NCBI RefSeq assembly: GCF_000647975.1
Contig: NZ_JFKE01000001.1
Coordinates: 62,001-126,000 of the forward strand
DNA length: 64,000 nt
From: Actibacterium mucosum KCTC 23349
Lineage (GTDB): Bacteria; Pseudomonadota; Alphaproteobacteria; Rhodobacterales; Rhodobacteraceae
Reading direction: 5' to 3'
The notes beneath the pieces are model-generated. The model searched no databases and had not been told where the DNA came from. It worked only from the letters and a program-made list of their open reading frames with translations. Both the position numbers and the translations under genes were made by a program. Position 1 is the stretch's first letter. Each line of letters begins with the position of its first letter. Shown piece after piece: positions 11,140 through 20,252 of the stretch.

Positions 11140-11913
11140 CTACAACTCGGCCCGCGGTCGGCGGCTGAGCGCCAGATCGCGAATGATAATCTGGTTCAAT
11201 TCCGGCCCCTCAAAGATAAGGTCCAGCCACATACGCTCGACGCGTTTTTCGTTCAGATTGGTATAGGCCAGGTCGAACTCCACCATGGTGCGCCCGTCAC
11301 GCAATGGTAACTCGCGGACCACTTGTTCGGTATTGGGCCCGTGTTTCACGTTCAGGCGCGCAAAAATTTCCAGCGGCTTTTCCAGCTCGATGATGGCTTC
11401 CAGCCGGACAAGATGGCGCTTGGTCAGGCCTTCGGTCGCATTGTCCGGCAATTCCACCACCAAAGACAGGAAAGAGCCATCGAAACTGAACACTTCAAGG
11501 CTGGTTCCGAAGGGCGCAAGGTCTTCTTCGCGGACGTTTCTGATTTGCCGGAATGTCAGCTCGGACACGTTGCAATCGTGGAAAATCTTGGTTTCAGCAC
11601 CGAATTCGGTGGCAGACTCAACCGCCGAGGCCCCTTGCCGCGTCAGTTGTTCGCGCCAAAGCTCGGGCCGATGGGCCCAATCTGATCCCAGTGGTTTTTG
11701 AAACGAGTTGCTGCCGATCAAAGGCAGGGTCAGCCGTGCATCCGCCTGATGGATCACGCGATTCAGTTGGCGGCGCAGCATCCTTGCGCTGGACCTTTGC
11801 TGACGCAAAGTGCTCAGGCTGATCACCGGGGCACGATTGGCCTTGCGCCGCCAACGGCGCAGCGCAACACGCTGAACAAAATGGTCCAAAATAGAAGCGA
11901 ACCCGTTCGCCAT
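11140..11913 (-). CDS. Uncharacterised 257-residue protein (DUF6478-like)
   Basis: A family I associate with Rhodobacterales (DUF6478, from memory). A basic, Arg-rich N-terminus (RWRRKANRAP, QRSSARMLRRQLNR) precedes a mainly beta region from about residue 85 that ends in RDLALSRRPRAEL. There is a PELWREQLT segment near residue 85 and no obvious catalytic motif. Probably soluble. A perfect 7-base palindrome (11968-11983) sits about 55 bases upstream of the ATG. It forms a two-gene unit with the 124-residue gene. Confidence 0.7.
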   Translation of the reverse strand: MANGFASILDHFVQRVALRRWRRKANRAPVISLSTLRQQRSSARMLRRQLNRVIHQADARLTLPLIGSNSFQKPLGSDWAHRPELWREQLTRQGASAVESATEFGAETKIFHDCNVSELTFRQIRNVREEDLAPFGTSLEVFSFDGSFLSLVVELPDNATEGLTKRHLVRLEAIIELEKPLEIFARLNVKHGPNTEQVVRELPLRDGRTMVEFDLAYTNLNEKRVERMWLDLIFEGPELNQIIIRDLALSRRPRAEL

Positions 11914-11967
11914 TCCCCTGTCGCCCCAGTCACACTGATTGTTATTGCGCTACAATGTTGTATCGCC

Positions 11968-11983
11968 GAATTGTGAACAATTC
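11968..11983. promoter_or_regulatory. Perfect palindrome GAATTGT-GA-ACAATTC, candidate operator
   Basis: Seven-base arms with a two-base centre, in the promoter region of the minus-strand 257-residue gene (ATG at 11913). The size and symmetry fit a dimeric HTH repressor site. No regulator gene is adjacent, so the binding protein is unknown. Confidence 0.4.
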
Positions 11984-12047
11984 ATCCTATGTTGTTGCCA
12001 CTGTTTCAAGGACTTCAACGAAAACTTGGGCACAATTTTTTCCGCTG

Positions 12048-12686
12048 TTACCCTGCCTTAGGGGAAGTCGCGCGAATTTTTCGCACCAACGCCTGCAAAA
12101 TCGCCATACCGGTTTCCGCGCTGAGTTCTGAACTGGCCAAGGACATAACCGAGGCCGACAGCAAATTGTCATTTACCACGAAAATTGCCCGCCATTGGTT
12201 GCGTCCCAACCCTTCGGCCCGACCATTGTCTGACAGCTCTGCCTGCAGAACAAACATGTCATCCGTGGTTTCGGTTGAGACGAGGCTGACACCCGAAGGG
12301 TCGCCATCCATTGCAATTGCCGAGCGGCCGTCGCTTGAGCGAAAGAACGCCTCGGCACCGGACAAAGACGCGTCAAACTCGCCCGTTTGTGCAGGTCGCG
12401 TTACCGTCACAGTGATCAGTGATTTGGCAAATGGCGCGGTGGCTGAGGGTGTTGCCGAGACACTGCTGCAACTGGCCAACAGCACGAAGGCCTCATCCCG
12501 GTTTTCGCGGGTCGCACGTGGGTCGACGCAGTATCCGTCGGGGCCGGCGACGACCACCTGTCCGTCCATTACACTGCGTGTCACTGCGGCCGGGACCGTG
12601 CCATTGATATCGCCAAGGCAGCCCGCCAGTACCAACGGTGACAGCACCGCGAAAGCACGGCCAATGAAGCGCGCCAACCTAGGCAT
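12048..12686 (-). CDS. Putative lipoprotein, 212 residues
   Basis: A type II signal peptide is visible: basic N-terminus MPRLARFIGR, hydrophobic core AFAVLSPLVL and lipobox L-A-G-C with Cys23 as the lipidated residue. The mature part is rich in Ser, Thr and Ala and has Cys residues in YCVDPRATR and LASCSSV; it ends in a helical segment. No domain is recognised. The frame extends upstream to 12788, but the signal peptide sets the start at 12686. Divergent from the CPBP protease. Probably anchored in the outer or inner membrane facing the periplasm. Confidence 0.72.
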   Translation of the reverse strand: MPRLARFIGRAFAVLSPLVLAGCLGDINGTVPAAVTRSVMDGQVVVAGPDGYCVDPRATRENRDEAFVLLASCSSVSATPSATAPFAKSLITVTVTRPAQTGEFDASLSGAEAFFRSSDGRSAIAMDGDPSGVSLVSTETTDDMFVLQAELSDNGRAEGLGRNQWRAIFVVNDNLLSASVMSLASSELSAETGMAILQALVRKIRATSPKAG

Positions 12687-12841
12687 GTTGGGTCGTATCC
12701 GCGAACATTGTTCTCGATCCCTGGCAATGCGAGTCCTATGTTGCGAATAGCGAGGCCGCAGCAGCATCTCAAGCGCCTTAAAACACACAGACCCATTTTG
12801 GTGGGGATTTCACGACGAAGCGCAGATTTCGGGGGCAGACC

Positions 12842-13714
12842 TTGCACAATTCGAACTTCGACTCCTTCCTGGCACCAGCCCGCGCCTATCCTCAGGTCTG
12901 GCGGCTGTTGCTTGGGTTGGTGGTGCTGATGACTGTAACCATCGGCGTTCTGGTCATCTTGTTCTACGCGATCTCGAAATTCAGCGACCCTGCGTGGATT
13001 CGCGGCGTCTTCAACGGCACCGACCAGCAATCGCCCGAATCGTCATTGGTCTTGCTCGGCACTTTCATTCCCATGGCAGCCGCTGCGATTCTGGCCGCGG
13101 CGGTTCACAGGCGCGGATTGCGCAGCCTGTTGGGCGGATGGGCGGTCACATGGCGGGACTTTGCGCGGGCCATGACCATGCTTGTTCCGCTCTATGCCGT
13201 CTACATGGGTTTGGGCTTTGTCATGTTCGACGCAGAACCAAACCTCGCGCCGGGTGTTTGGCTGAGCCTTTTGCCATTGGCCCTGCTGTTGTTGTTCATT
13301 CAGATTTCGGCCGAAGAGCTGGTGTTTCGCGGATACCTGATGCAGCAGCTGGCCGCTCGGTTCTCGGCGCGGGTGGTCTGGATGGGGCTGCCCGCCGTTG
13401 GGTTTGCATTGCTGCATTACGACCCCGAGGCGCAGTCGCTTGCGTGGGGGATTATTGCCGTCACGTTTGTTTTTGCCCTGATCGCTGCAGATCTGACGGA
13501 AAGGACCGGAAACCTTGGTGCCGCGCTTGCCCTGCACTTTACCAACAATATCGTGGCCATTCTGCTTTTTGGCATCAAGGGCAGCCTTTCGGGGTTGGCG
13601 TTGTACGTCACGCCCTTTTCTATTTCCGAGGCGGGCCCCATTATGACCGCCCTGGTCTTGGATACCGTCGCCATGATGATCACCTGGAGGGTGCTTCGAT
13701 CGCGGTTTTCATGA
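12842..13714 (+). CDS. CPBP (CAAX/Abi-type) intramembrane metalloprotease
   Basis: 290 residues with about seven or eight hydrophobic segments from residue 20 onward. The CPBP motifs are present: E158-E159-x3-R163 (SAEELVFRGYL) and His192 (ALLHYD), with a later HFTNN motif, so the metal site looks intact. Bacterial members cleave or process membrane or prenylated proteins, or give bacteriocin immunity; the substrate here is unknown. The start is a TTG with a purine-rich GGGGGCAGA upstream. Its stop overlaps a possible 20-codon ORF. Confidence 0.85.
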   Translation: MHNSNFDSFLAPARAYPQVWRLLLGLVVLMTVTIGVLVILFYAISKFSDPAWIRGVFNGTDQQSPESSLVLLGTFIPMAAAAILAAAVHRRGLRSLLGGWAVTWRDFARAMTMLVPLYAVYMGLGFVMFDAEPNLAPGVWLSLLPLALLLLFIQISAEELVFRGYLMQQLAARFSARVVWMGLPAVGFALLHYDPEAQSLAWGIIAVTFVFALIAADLTERTGNLGAALALHFTNNIVAILLFGIKGSLSGLALYVTPFSISEAGPIMTALVLDTVAMMITWRVLRSRFS

Positions 13715-13773
13715 CGGATGAGTTTGCATTTTCCGATTCTGCGGCTTATTTCGACGTGACCGTTGACGAATAG
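13711..13773 (+). CDS. Possible 20-residue acidic peptide, coupled to the CPBP gene
   Basis: An ATG overlaps the CPBP stop as ATGA and opens a 20-codon frame with seven acidic residues and no basic residues (MTDEFAFSDSAAYFDVTVDE). It ends 13 bases before accD. It could be a real microprotein, a remnant of a longer gene, or a chance frame that merely couples CPBP translation to accD. There is no independent evidence for expression. Confidence 0.25.
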   Translation: MTDEFAFSDSAAYFDVTVDE

Positions 13774-13785
13774 GCCATTGCCCGC

Positions 13786-14733
13786 ATGAACTGGATTACA
13801 AACTACGTCCGCCCCCGCATCAACTCGATCTTCTCGCGCCGCGAAGTGCCCGAGAACCTGTGGTCGAAATGCGACGAGTGCGGCACGATGCTGTTCCACC
13901 GCGAGCTGCGCGATAATCAGAACGTCTGCACCAATTGCGGCCACCACATGGCCATCACCCCGCGCGAACGGTTCGCGGCGATGTTTGATGGCAGCGTCTT
14001 TAACGAGATCGACGTGCCCGAGCCCATCCACGACCCGCTGCAGTTCCGCGATCAGAAGAAATACCCCGACCGCATGAAGGCCGCGCAGAAGAAAACCGGC
14101 GAACGCGACGCGATGCTGGTGGCCGAGGGCGAGATCGGCGCGCTGCCGATCGTGGCCGCCGCGCAGGATTTCAGCTTTATGGGCGGCTCGATGGGCATGT
14201 ATGTGGGCAACGCCATTATCGCCGGGGCCGAGCGCGCCGTGGCCACGGGCAAGCCCTTCGTGCTGTTCTCGGCCGCCGGTGGCGCCCGCATGCAGGAAGG
14301 CATCCTGTCGTTGATGCAGATGCCGCGCACCACGGTTGCTGTGGAAATGGTGAAAGAGGCTGGATTGCCTTATGTGGTGGTGTTGACACATCCCACCACA
14401 GGTGGCGTGACGGCGTCCTATGCGATGCTGGGCGATGTGCATATCTCGGAACCAAATGCGTTGATCGGTTTTGCCGGAGCCCGCGTGATCGAACAGACGA
14501 TCCGCGAAAAACTGCCCGAAGGGTTCCAGCGGGCGGAATACCTGCTGGATCACGGCATGCTGGACCGTGTAACGCCCCGCACCGAGATGCGCGAAGAGCT
14601 GATTACCATCCTGCGTATGCTGATGAACCAGCCGCCCGCCATCAAGGGCAACCTGCCCGCGCCCGAAGCCCCCGAGGCCGCACCCGTCGCCGAGGCGGCC
14701 GTGACTGCCCCCGAAGCCGAGCCCAAGCCGTGA
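13786..14733 (+). CDS. accD: Acetyl-CoA carboxylase carboxyltransferase subunit beta
   Basis: 315 residues. Together with AccA it transfers the carboxyl group from biotin to acetyl-CoA, the first step of fatty-acid synthesis. The N-terminal zinc ribbon is complete: C29-x2-C32-x15-C48-x2-C51. The crotonase-like core has [12 protein letters not shown] and [11 protein letters not shown] roughly 30-residue Ala/Pro/Glu tail follows the core. The stop overlaps the GTG of folC (GTGA), the common accD-folC pair. Confidence 0.97.
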   Translation: MNWITNYVRPRINSIFSRREVPENLWSKCDECGTMLFHRELRDNQNVCTNCGHHMAITPRERFAAMFDGSVFNEIDVPEPIHDPLQFRDQKKYPDRMKAAQKKTGERDAMLVAEGEIGALPIVAAAQDFSFMGGSMGMYVGNAIIAGAERAVATGKPFVLFSAAGGARMQEGILSLMQMPRTTVAVEMVKEAGLPYVVVLTHPTTGGVTASYAMLGDVHISEPNALIGFAGARVIEQTIREKLPEGFQRAEYLLDHGMLDRVTPRTEMREELITILRMLMNQPPAIKGNLPAPEAPEAAPVAEAAVTAPEAEPKP

Positions 14734-16004
14734 CACCGCAACACAGCGACGTCATCCTGCAAAGGCTGATGGCGCTGCACCCCAAGGTGATCGACCTGAC
14801 GCTGGATCGTGTCTGGTCGCTGCTGTCGGCCCTGGACAACCCCCAGGACAGGCAGCCGCCGGTGATCCATATCGCCGGCACCAATGGCAAGGGCTCAACC
14901 CAGGCGATGCTGCGCGCCGGGCTCGAAGGGGCGGGCAAATCGGTGCACGCCTATACCTCGCCGCATCTGGCCCGGTTTCACGAGCGTATCCGCGTGGCCG
15001 GTGATCTGATCTCCGAAGACGCGTTGCAGGCGATGTTGCTGGAATGCGAGGCCGCCAATGGCCCCGATCCCATCACCTATTTCGAGATTACAACCGCCGC
15101 CGCCCTTCTCGCCTTTGCCCGCGTCCCGGCCGATTATACGTTGCTCGAAACTGGGCTCGGCGGGCGGCTCGACGCCACGAATGTGATCAACCGCCCGGCC
15201 CTGACGGTGATCACGCCGGTCTCCATCGACCATCAGCAGTTTTTGGGCACCACCCTGGCCGAGATTGCCAGCGAAAAGGCCGGGATCCTCAAGCGCGGCG
15301 TGCCCTGCGTGGTTGGCCCGCAAGCCGACGACGCGATGGATGTGATCGAGGCCCGCGCCGCCCGTCTTGGCGCGCCGCTGTTAGCCTATGGTCAGCACTG
15401 GCATGTGTACGAGGAACACGGGCGGCTGGTCTTTCAGGATGAAACCGGCCTTTTGGACCTGCCGCTGCCCAACCTTCTGGGCGCGCATCAGGTGATGAAT
15501 GCCGGGGCCGCCATTGCCGGGCTGCGGGCGCTGGGGTTTGACGACGCGGCGTGCGAGGCCGCCGTCACCCGCGCCGAGTGGCCCGCCCGGATGCAGCGGC
15601 TGCGCAATGGCCCGCTGGTCGCAGCCGCCAAGGGGGCCGAGCTGTGGCTGGATGGCGGGCACAACCCTGCCGCCGGTATGGCGATTGCCGAGGCGCTGGG
15701 CCGTCTGCCCGCCCGCCCGCTGCACTTGATCTGCGGCATGCTGAACACCAAGGACGTGACCGGATATATGGCACCGCTGGCCCCGTTGGCGCACAGCCTG
15801 CATGCGGTGTCGATCCCCGGTGAAACGGCAACACTTTCTGCCGCTGAAACCGCGACCGCGGCCCGCGAGGTCGGCATCGACGCAGTCGAAGTTGCAGACC
15901 CCGCCGCCGCCATCGCCGCCATCACCGCGCGCGACCCGTCGGCGCGTATCCTGATCTGCGGCTCACTCTACCTGGCCGGCCAGATTCTGCGCGATAACGC
16001 TTAG
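14730..16004 (+). CDS. folC: Bifunctional dihydrofolate synthase / folylpolyglutamate synthase
   Basis: 424 residues, a Mur-ligase-type ATP-dependent enzyme that adds glutamate to dihydropteroate and then to folates. The P-loop is GTNGKGST (residues 50-57); the substrate block [15 protein letters not shown] follows at about 80; [15 protein letters not shown] and the C-terminal ligase-domain [11 protein letters not shown] are also present. It starts with GTG overlapping the accD stop and is therefore coupled to it. Confidence 0.96.
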   Translation: MTPQHSDVILQRLMALHPKVIDLTLDRVWSLLSALDNPQDRQPPVIHIAGTNGKGSTQAMLRAGLEGAGKSVHAYTSPHLARFHERIRVAGDLISEDALQAMLLECEAANGPDPITYFEITTAAALLAFARVPADYTLLETGLGGRLDATNVINRPALTVITPVSIDHQQFLGTTLAEIASEKAGILKRGVPCVVGPQADDAMDVIEARAARLGAPLLAYGQHWHVYEEHGRLVFQDETGLLDLPLPNLLGAHQVMNAGAAIAGLRALGFDDAACEAAVTRAEWPARMQRLRNGPLVAAAKGAELWLDGGHNPAAGMAIAEALGRLPARPLHLICGMLNTKDVTGYMAPLAPLAHSLHAVSIPGETATLSAAETATAAREVGIDAVEVADPAAAIAAITARDPSARILICGSLYLAGQILRDNA

Positions 16005-16082
16005 ACCTCGTGCGCCCTGCGGGGATGCAGGCGGCGCGACATAGGCTACATTAGCCCCACGCTGAAAAGGACGGAGGCACAG

Positions 16083-17105
16083 ATGGCCGAACTGCAAATG
16101 GGGATCGACACGTTTGGCGACGTGACCTTTGGGCCGGATGGCGAATTGCTGCCCCATGATCAGGTGCTGCGCAATGTCGTGGCCGAGGGCGAGCTGGCCG
16201 ATCAGGTTGGCATCGATTTCTTCGGCGTGGGTGAACATCACCGCGACGATTTCGCCGTCTCCGCGCCCGAGGTGGTTCTGGCCGCCATCGCCGCGCGCAC
16301 CGAACGCATCCGCCTTGGCACCGCCGTAACGGTGCTCAGCTCGGATGACCCGATCCGCGTGTTTCAGCGGTTTTCCACCCTGAACGCCCTTTCAAATGGC
16401 CGGGCCGAGGTGATCCTTGGCCGCGGGTCTTTCACCGAAAGCTTCCCGCTGTTCGGCTTTGACCTGCAGCATTACGAGGTGCTGTTCGAAGACAAGCTGG
16501 ACCTTTTTCACAAGCTGCTGACCGAAGAGGCCGTCACCTGGTCGGGCCGCACCCGCCCGCCGCTGCAGGATCAGCGCGTCTATCCGCCCACCGAAAACCT
16601 CGGCGCCTGGATCGGCGTGGGCGGCAGCCCGGAATCGGTGGTGCGCGCGGTGCGTTATGACATGCCCCTGATGCTGGCGATTATCGGCGGTAACCCGGCG
16701 CGGTTCCGGCCGTTTGTCGACCTTTACCATCAGGCGTATGAGCAAGCCGGCAAGGCGCCCAAACCGCTGGGCATCCATTCGCCGGGCTATATCGGGCTCA
16801 GCGATGACAGCGCCAAGGAAGAGCTGTGGCCGCATCACAGCACCCTGCATGGCCGCATCGGGCGCGAGCGTGGCTGGCCCCCCACCACACGCGACCAGTT
16901 CGAGGCCGAGGTCGCCCATGGCGCGCTTTATGTCGGCACCCCGGAAACCGTGGCCGCCAAGATCGCGCGCAACGTCAAGGCGCTGGGCGCCGACCGGTTC
17001 GAGATGAAATACAGCTCAGGGCCCTTACCGCATGATCTGGCGATGCGCAGTATCGAGCTTTATGGCACCAAGGTGATCCCCATAGTGCGCGAGATGCTGG
17101 CCTGA
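16083..17105 (+). CDS. LLM-class (luciferase-like) flavin-dependent oxidoreductase
   Basis: 340 residues, bacterial-luciferase-like TIM barrel using FMNH2 or F420-type flavin chemistry. Typical motifs are FFGVGEHHRDDFAVSAPE (about 44-61), RIRLGTAVTVLSSDDPIRVFQ and GRGSFTESFPLFG. It belongs to the subgroup near the oxidoreductases often annotated as atypical-FMN proteins. The substrate is unknown, and no flavin reductase gene is adjacent. GGACGGAGG precedes the ATG. Separated from folC by 78 bases. Confidence 0.86.
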   Translation: MAELQMGIDTFGDVTFGPDGELLPHDQVLRNVVAEGELADQVGIDFFGVGEHHRDDFAVSAPEVVLAAIAARTERIRLGTAVTVLSSDDPIRVFQRFSTLNALSNGRAEVILGRGSFTESFPLFGFDLQHYEVLFEDKLDLFHKLLTEEAVTWSGRTRPPLQDQRVYPPTENLGAWIGVGGSPESVVRAVRYDMPLMLAIIGGNPARFRPFVDLYHQAYEQAGKAPKPLGIHSPGYIGLSDDSAKEELWPHHSTLHGRIGRERGWPPTTRDQFEAEVAHGALYVGTPETVAAKIARNVKALGADRFEMKYSSGPLPHDLAMRSIELYGTKVIPIVREMLA

Positions 17106-17116
17106 GCCAAGAAGTA

Positions 17117-17139
17117 GGCGACCCCGTGCAGGGGCCGCC
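17117..17139. terminator. G+C hairpin between convergent genes
   Basis: Arms GGCG-A-CCCC and GGGG-C-CGCC with a five-base loop and one mismatch, placed between the convergent LLM and AhpD-like stops. No T-run follows on either strand, so termination is only suggested. Confidence 0.35.
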
Positions 17140-17146
17140 CGTTCGA

Positions 17147-17701
17147 TCATTCAGCGGCGAAATCGATCGCGAAGGGTTTTACCGGTTCGTCGATCTCTGT
17201 GTGGGCCAGCGCGTTGGTGAAGTTCGACAGGGTCTTGGTGGCAATACCCACGATCACCTCCAGCGACTGCGCCTTGGTGTAACCGGCATCCAAAAACGCC
17301 TGCAGCGCGTCGTCACCGATATGGCCGCGCTGTTCCACCAGACCCTTGGTGTAGACGCGCAGCGCTTCCAGCTTGGCATCAGCCAGCGGCGCGCCCTCGC
17401 GCAGCGCCTCGATGACGTCTTCGTCAACCTTCAGCATCTTCATCAGCATCGTGTGCCCGGCGGTGCAGTAATGGCATTCGTTGATCACGTTGACCGTCAT
17501 CATCACCACCTGCTGCTCGGTCGGGGTCAGGGTGCCCTTTTCGGTGAACAGCCCGAACGTGTCGAGGTAAGCCTGATAGTTGATCGGCGCCTCGGCCATC
17601 ACGCGATGCAGCATCGGGTGAAAGCCATAGGCCTTTTGCGACGCTTCAAGCAGCGACAGCGAGGCTTGGGGGGCGGTGTCGGGGGTGTGGTAGGTGTACA
17701 T
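17147..17701 (-). CDS. Carboxymuconolactone decarboxylase/AhpD-family protein
   Basis: 184 residues. AhpD fold with redox motif C76-H-Y-C79 and His83 (NECHYCTAGH). Probably a thiol-dependent hydroperoxide or electrophile defence protein. The start is the ATG at 17701 (MYTYHTPD); a TTG at 17749 would add 16 residues inside the promoter. The upstream region holds a palindromic TACATGTA element and GTTC/GAAC arms that resemble the control region of the TetR gene at 63.8 kb. Confidence 0.82.
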   Translation of the reverse strand: MYTYHTPDTAPQASLSLLEASQKAYGFHPMLHRVMAEAPINYQAYLDTFGLFTEKGTLTPTEQQVVMMTVNVINECHYCTAGHTMLMKMLKVDEDVIEALREGAPLADAKLEALRVYTKGLVEQRGHIGDDALQAFLDAGYTKAQSLEVIVGIATKTLSNFTNALAHTEIDEPVKPFAIDFAAE

Positions 17702-17750
17702 GAAGGAGGTCTCGATTCTTGGTTGAACAAGTTGAGCCGAGCGACTCAAT

Positions 17751-17775
17751 GTTCATACATGTACAAAATAAGAAC
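17751..17775. promoter_or_regulatory. Candidate operator: GTTC...TACATGTA...GAAC
   Basis: Fifty bases before the ATG of the AhpD-like gene, GTTC (17751-17754) and GAAC (17772-17775) bracket the perfect palindrome TACATGTA (17756-17763). A second CATATGTACA lies just beyond (17777-17786). The same TACATGTA core lies in front of the TetR gene (63776-63783). Inferred, not shown, to be a repressor site. Confidence 0.35.
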
Positions 17776-17818
17776 CCATATGTACACATCTGACCAAAAT
17801 CACGCCATCACGTTCCTG

Positions 17819-18895
17819 TCAGCCCACCTCGCGCCCCCATTCCTTGTCCTGCATCTCGCGCAGTCGGCTTGCGGTGCGCTCAAACTCGAACGCGCCGGTG
17901 CCTTCGACATACAGCATCTCGGGCTGCGCTGCGGCGCTGGCGATCAGGCGCACGCGCGCCTCGTACAGCGCGTCGATCAGGGTGACAAACCGCTTGGCCT
18001 CGTTGAAATTGCTGCGGCCCAGTTGGGGGATGTCTTCCAGGATCAGCACCCGCACCGCCTCGGCGATGGCAAGGTAATCGGCCGGGCCCAGCATCCGGCC
18101 GCATAGATCCCAGAATTGCGCCCGCGCCACACCGTTGTGAAAGGCCGGCAGGTCCACGGCGCGGCCTTGCACCGTCAAGGTCAGTTTTTGCCCCGCGCCG
18201 CCGGTCAGATCGGACCAGATCGCATCTATTGCACCGCGCGCCGTGGCGTCGGCGGGGGCAAAATACACCTGCGCGCCGGTCAGGCGGTTCTGGCGATAAT
18301 CGGTCTGGGACTGCAGGTGCAACACGTCCAGCTGTGCCTTGATCACCTCGATGAAGGGCAGGAAACGGTCGCGCTGCAACCCGTCCTTGTACAGGTCATC
18401 GGGCACCCGGTTCGACGTGGTGACAACCGTCACCCCTTTGGCAAACAGGATCTCGAACAGGCGGCCCACGATCATCGCATCGGTGATGTCAGTGATCTGC
18501 ATCTCGTCGAAACACAAAAGTTGCAGCCCCTCGGCCACGCCCTCGGCCACCACGTTCAGCGCATCCTCGGCCCCGGTTTCGCGCACCGCGTGCAGGTCGC
18601 GGTGGATCTCTTGCATAAAGGCGTGGAAATGCACCCGGCGCTTGGCGTCCACCGGTGCGTGGTCATAGAAAAAATCCATCAACATGGATTTGCCGCGCCC
18701 CACCCCGCCCCAGACATAAAGCCCGCGTACAGGCGCAGGTTTCTTGCGGAATAAGCCCAGTCCCCGGCGCGGCGCCTCGACCGCTGCGAGCCCGGCCCGC
18801 ACGGTTTCCAACGCTTCGACCACGGCCAATTGCGCAGGGTCGTGATTGATCTCGCCCGCCTCAACGCGGGCGGTATAGGCGTCCAACAAGGTCAT
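17819..18895 (-). CDS. zapE: Cell division protein ZapE (AFG1-like ATPase)
   Basis: 358 residues. P-loop ATPase that modulates the Z ring in E. coli, related to the mitochondrial AFG1/LACE1 family. Walker A is GGVGRGKS (63-70), Walker B LLCFDEMQITD (126-136), and a sensor-type NRVPDDLY follows. Length and motif order match the family. It is divergent from the MFS gene, and convergent genes do not overlap it. Confidence 0.93.
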   Translation of the reverse strand: MTLLDAYTARVEAGEINHDPAQLAVVEALETVRAGLAAVEAPRRGLGLFRKKPAPVRGLYVWGGVGRGKSMLMDFFYDHAPVDAKRRVHFHAFMQEIHRDLHAVRETGAEDALNVVAEGVAEGLQLLCFDEMQITDITDAMIVGRLFEILFAKGVTVVTTSNRVPDDLYKDGLQRDRFLPFIEVIKAQLDVLHLQSQTDYRQNRLTGAQVYFAPADATARGAIDAIWSDLTGGAGQKLTLTVQGRAVDLPAFHNGVARAQFWDLCGRMLGPADYLAIAEAVRVLILEDIPQLGRSNFNEAKRFVTLIDALYEARVRLIASAAAQPEMLYVEGTGAFEFERTASRLREMQDKEWGREVG

Positions 18896-19013
18896 GCGGG
18901 TGATCTAAGCCCCACGACCGGATAAGAAAAGCTGTTTGCGCATATCACGGAAAATGATTTGACCCGCGCGCATAGGTCACACATGCTGACCAAGCAAAAG
19001 GTGGAGGAACCCC

Positions 19014-20252
19014 ATGCAACGCGCGCCTCTGTTTACCCCGGTTCTGATTGCCGGGTGCGTCATCATCATGATCAGCTTTGCTGTGCGCGCCAGTTTCGGT
19101 GTGTTCCAGATCCCCATTGCGGAAGAGTTCAATTGGCTGCGTTCGGATTTCTCGCTTGCGATTGCGATCCAGAACCTGGCTTGGGGCATCGGGCAACCCA
19201 TATTTGCAGCCTTTGCCGAACGTCTGGGCGATCGGCGCGCCATCATCCTTGGCGCATTTGTCTATGCCGCGGGTCTGGTGCTGTCATCGATGGCGGTCAC
19301 ACCGTTGCAACACCAGATGCTTGAGGTTCTCGTGGGCTTTGGCGTGGCAGGCACCGGCTTTGGCGTGATCCTTGCGGTCGTCGGCCGCGCAGCAAGTGAC
19401 GAGAATCGCTCCATCGCCTTGGGTATCGCCACCGCGGCCGGGTCCGCCGGGCAGGTCTTTGGTGCGCCTCTGGCCGAATGGATGCTGGGTTTCCTCAGCT
19501 GGCAATCGGTGTTTTTGGTTTTCGCGGCTGCGATTTTGGCAACGCTTTTTGTACTGCCGATGATGCGCAGCCCCAAGGCCGCCACCAAGGCCGAGCTTGA
19601 GGAGAGCATGGGCGTGATTCTGGGCCGTGCCTTTCGCGACCCGTCCTATTCCCTGATCTTTCTGGGGTTCTTCTCGTGCGGCTATCAGCTGGCCTTTATC
19701 ACCGCCCATTTTCCGGCATTCGTGACCGAGTATTGTGGGCAGATTGATCCCACTGGCACGTTGGCGTCGATGGGAATTTCAACCACTTCGGCGCTGGGGG
19801 CGGTGTCGATCTCGTTGATTGGCCTTGCCAATATCGTGGGCACCATCACAGCCGGGTGGCTGGGCAAGAAGTATTCGAAGAAGTACCTTCTGGCGCTGAT
19901 CTATACGGGCCGCACAATTGTGGCCGCTCTGTTTATTCTTATGCCCATCACCCCGACGTCGGTTCTGATCTTCTCGGCCGCGATGGGCGCGCTTTGGCTG
20001 GCGACGGTGCCGCTGACGTCGGGACTGGTCGCGCATATCTACGGACTGCGTTATATGGGCACGCTTTACGGCATCGTGTTCCTGTCACATCAGATCGGCG
20101 GGTTCCTGGGCGTTTGGTTGGGCGGCAAGCTCTATGACATCTACGGCAATTACGACCTTGTCTGGTGGGTTGGCGTCGGTGTTGGCGCGTTCTCGGCGAT
20201 TGTACACCTGCCAATCCGCGAGAAACGCGGGCCGATTGCGGCGGCGGCCTAG
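19014..20252 (+). CDS. MFS transporter (OFA/monocarboxylate-like)
   Basis: 412 residues with 12 predicted membrane helices in two six-helix halves and a central cytoplasmic stretch (about 190-215, MMRSPKAATKAELEES). The loop 2-3 motif is seen as AERLGDRRAI. It resembles the YbfB/OxlT-type MFS carriers, which move organic acids, but the substrate is not known. Its TAG stop shares the CTAG tetramer at 20249-20252 with the TAG stop of the hydrolase on the other strand. Confidence 0.87.
   Translation: MQRAPLFTPVLIAGCVIIMISFAVRASFGVFQIPIAEEFNWLRSDFSLAIAIQNLAWGIGQPIFAAFAERLGDRRAIILGAFVYAAGLVLSSMAVTPLQHQMLEVLVGFGVAGTGFGVILAVVGRAASDENRSIALGIATAAGSAGQVFGAPLAEWMLGFLSWQSVFLVFAAAILATLFVLPMMRSPKAATKAELEESMGVILGRAFRDPSYSLIFLGFFSCGYQLAFITAHFPAFVTEYCGQIDPTGTLASMGISTTSALGAVSISLIGLANIVGTITAGWLGKKYSKKYLLALIYTGRTIVAALFILMPITPTSVLIFSAAMGALWLATVPLTSGLVAHIYGLRYMGTLYGIVFLSHQIGGFLGVWLGGKLYDIYGNYDLVWWVGVGVGAFSAIVHLPIREKRGPIAAAA

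Noticed and set aside
17126-18106. 326-codon frame on the + strand
   Set aside because: Antisense to the AhpD-like and zapE genes, and it crosses a promoter region. No ribosome-binding site or domain.
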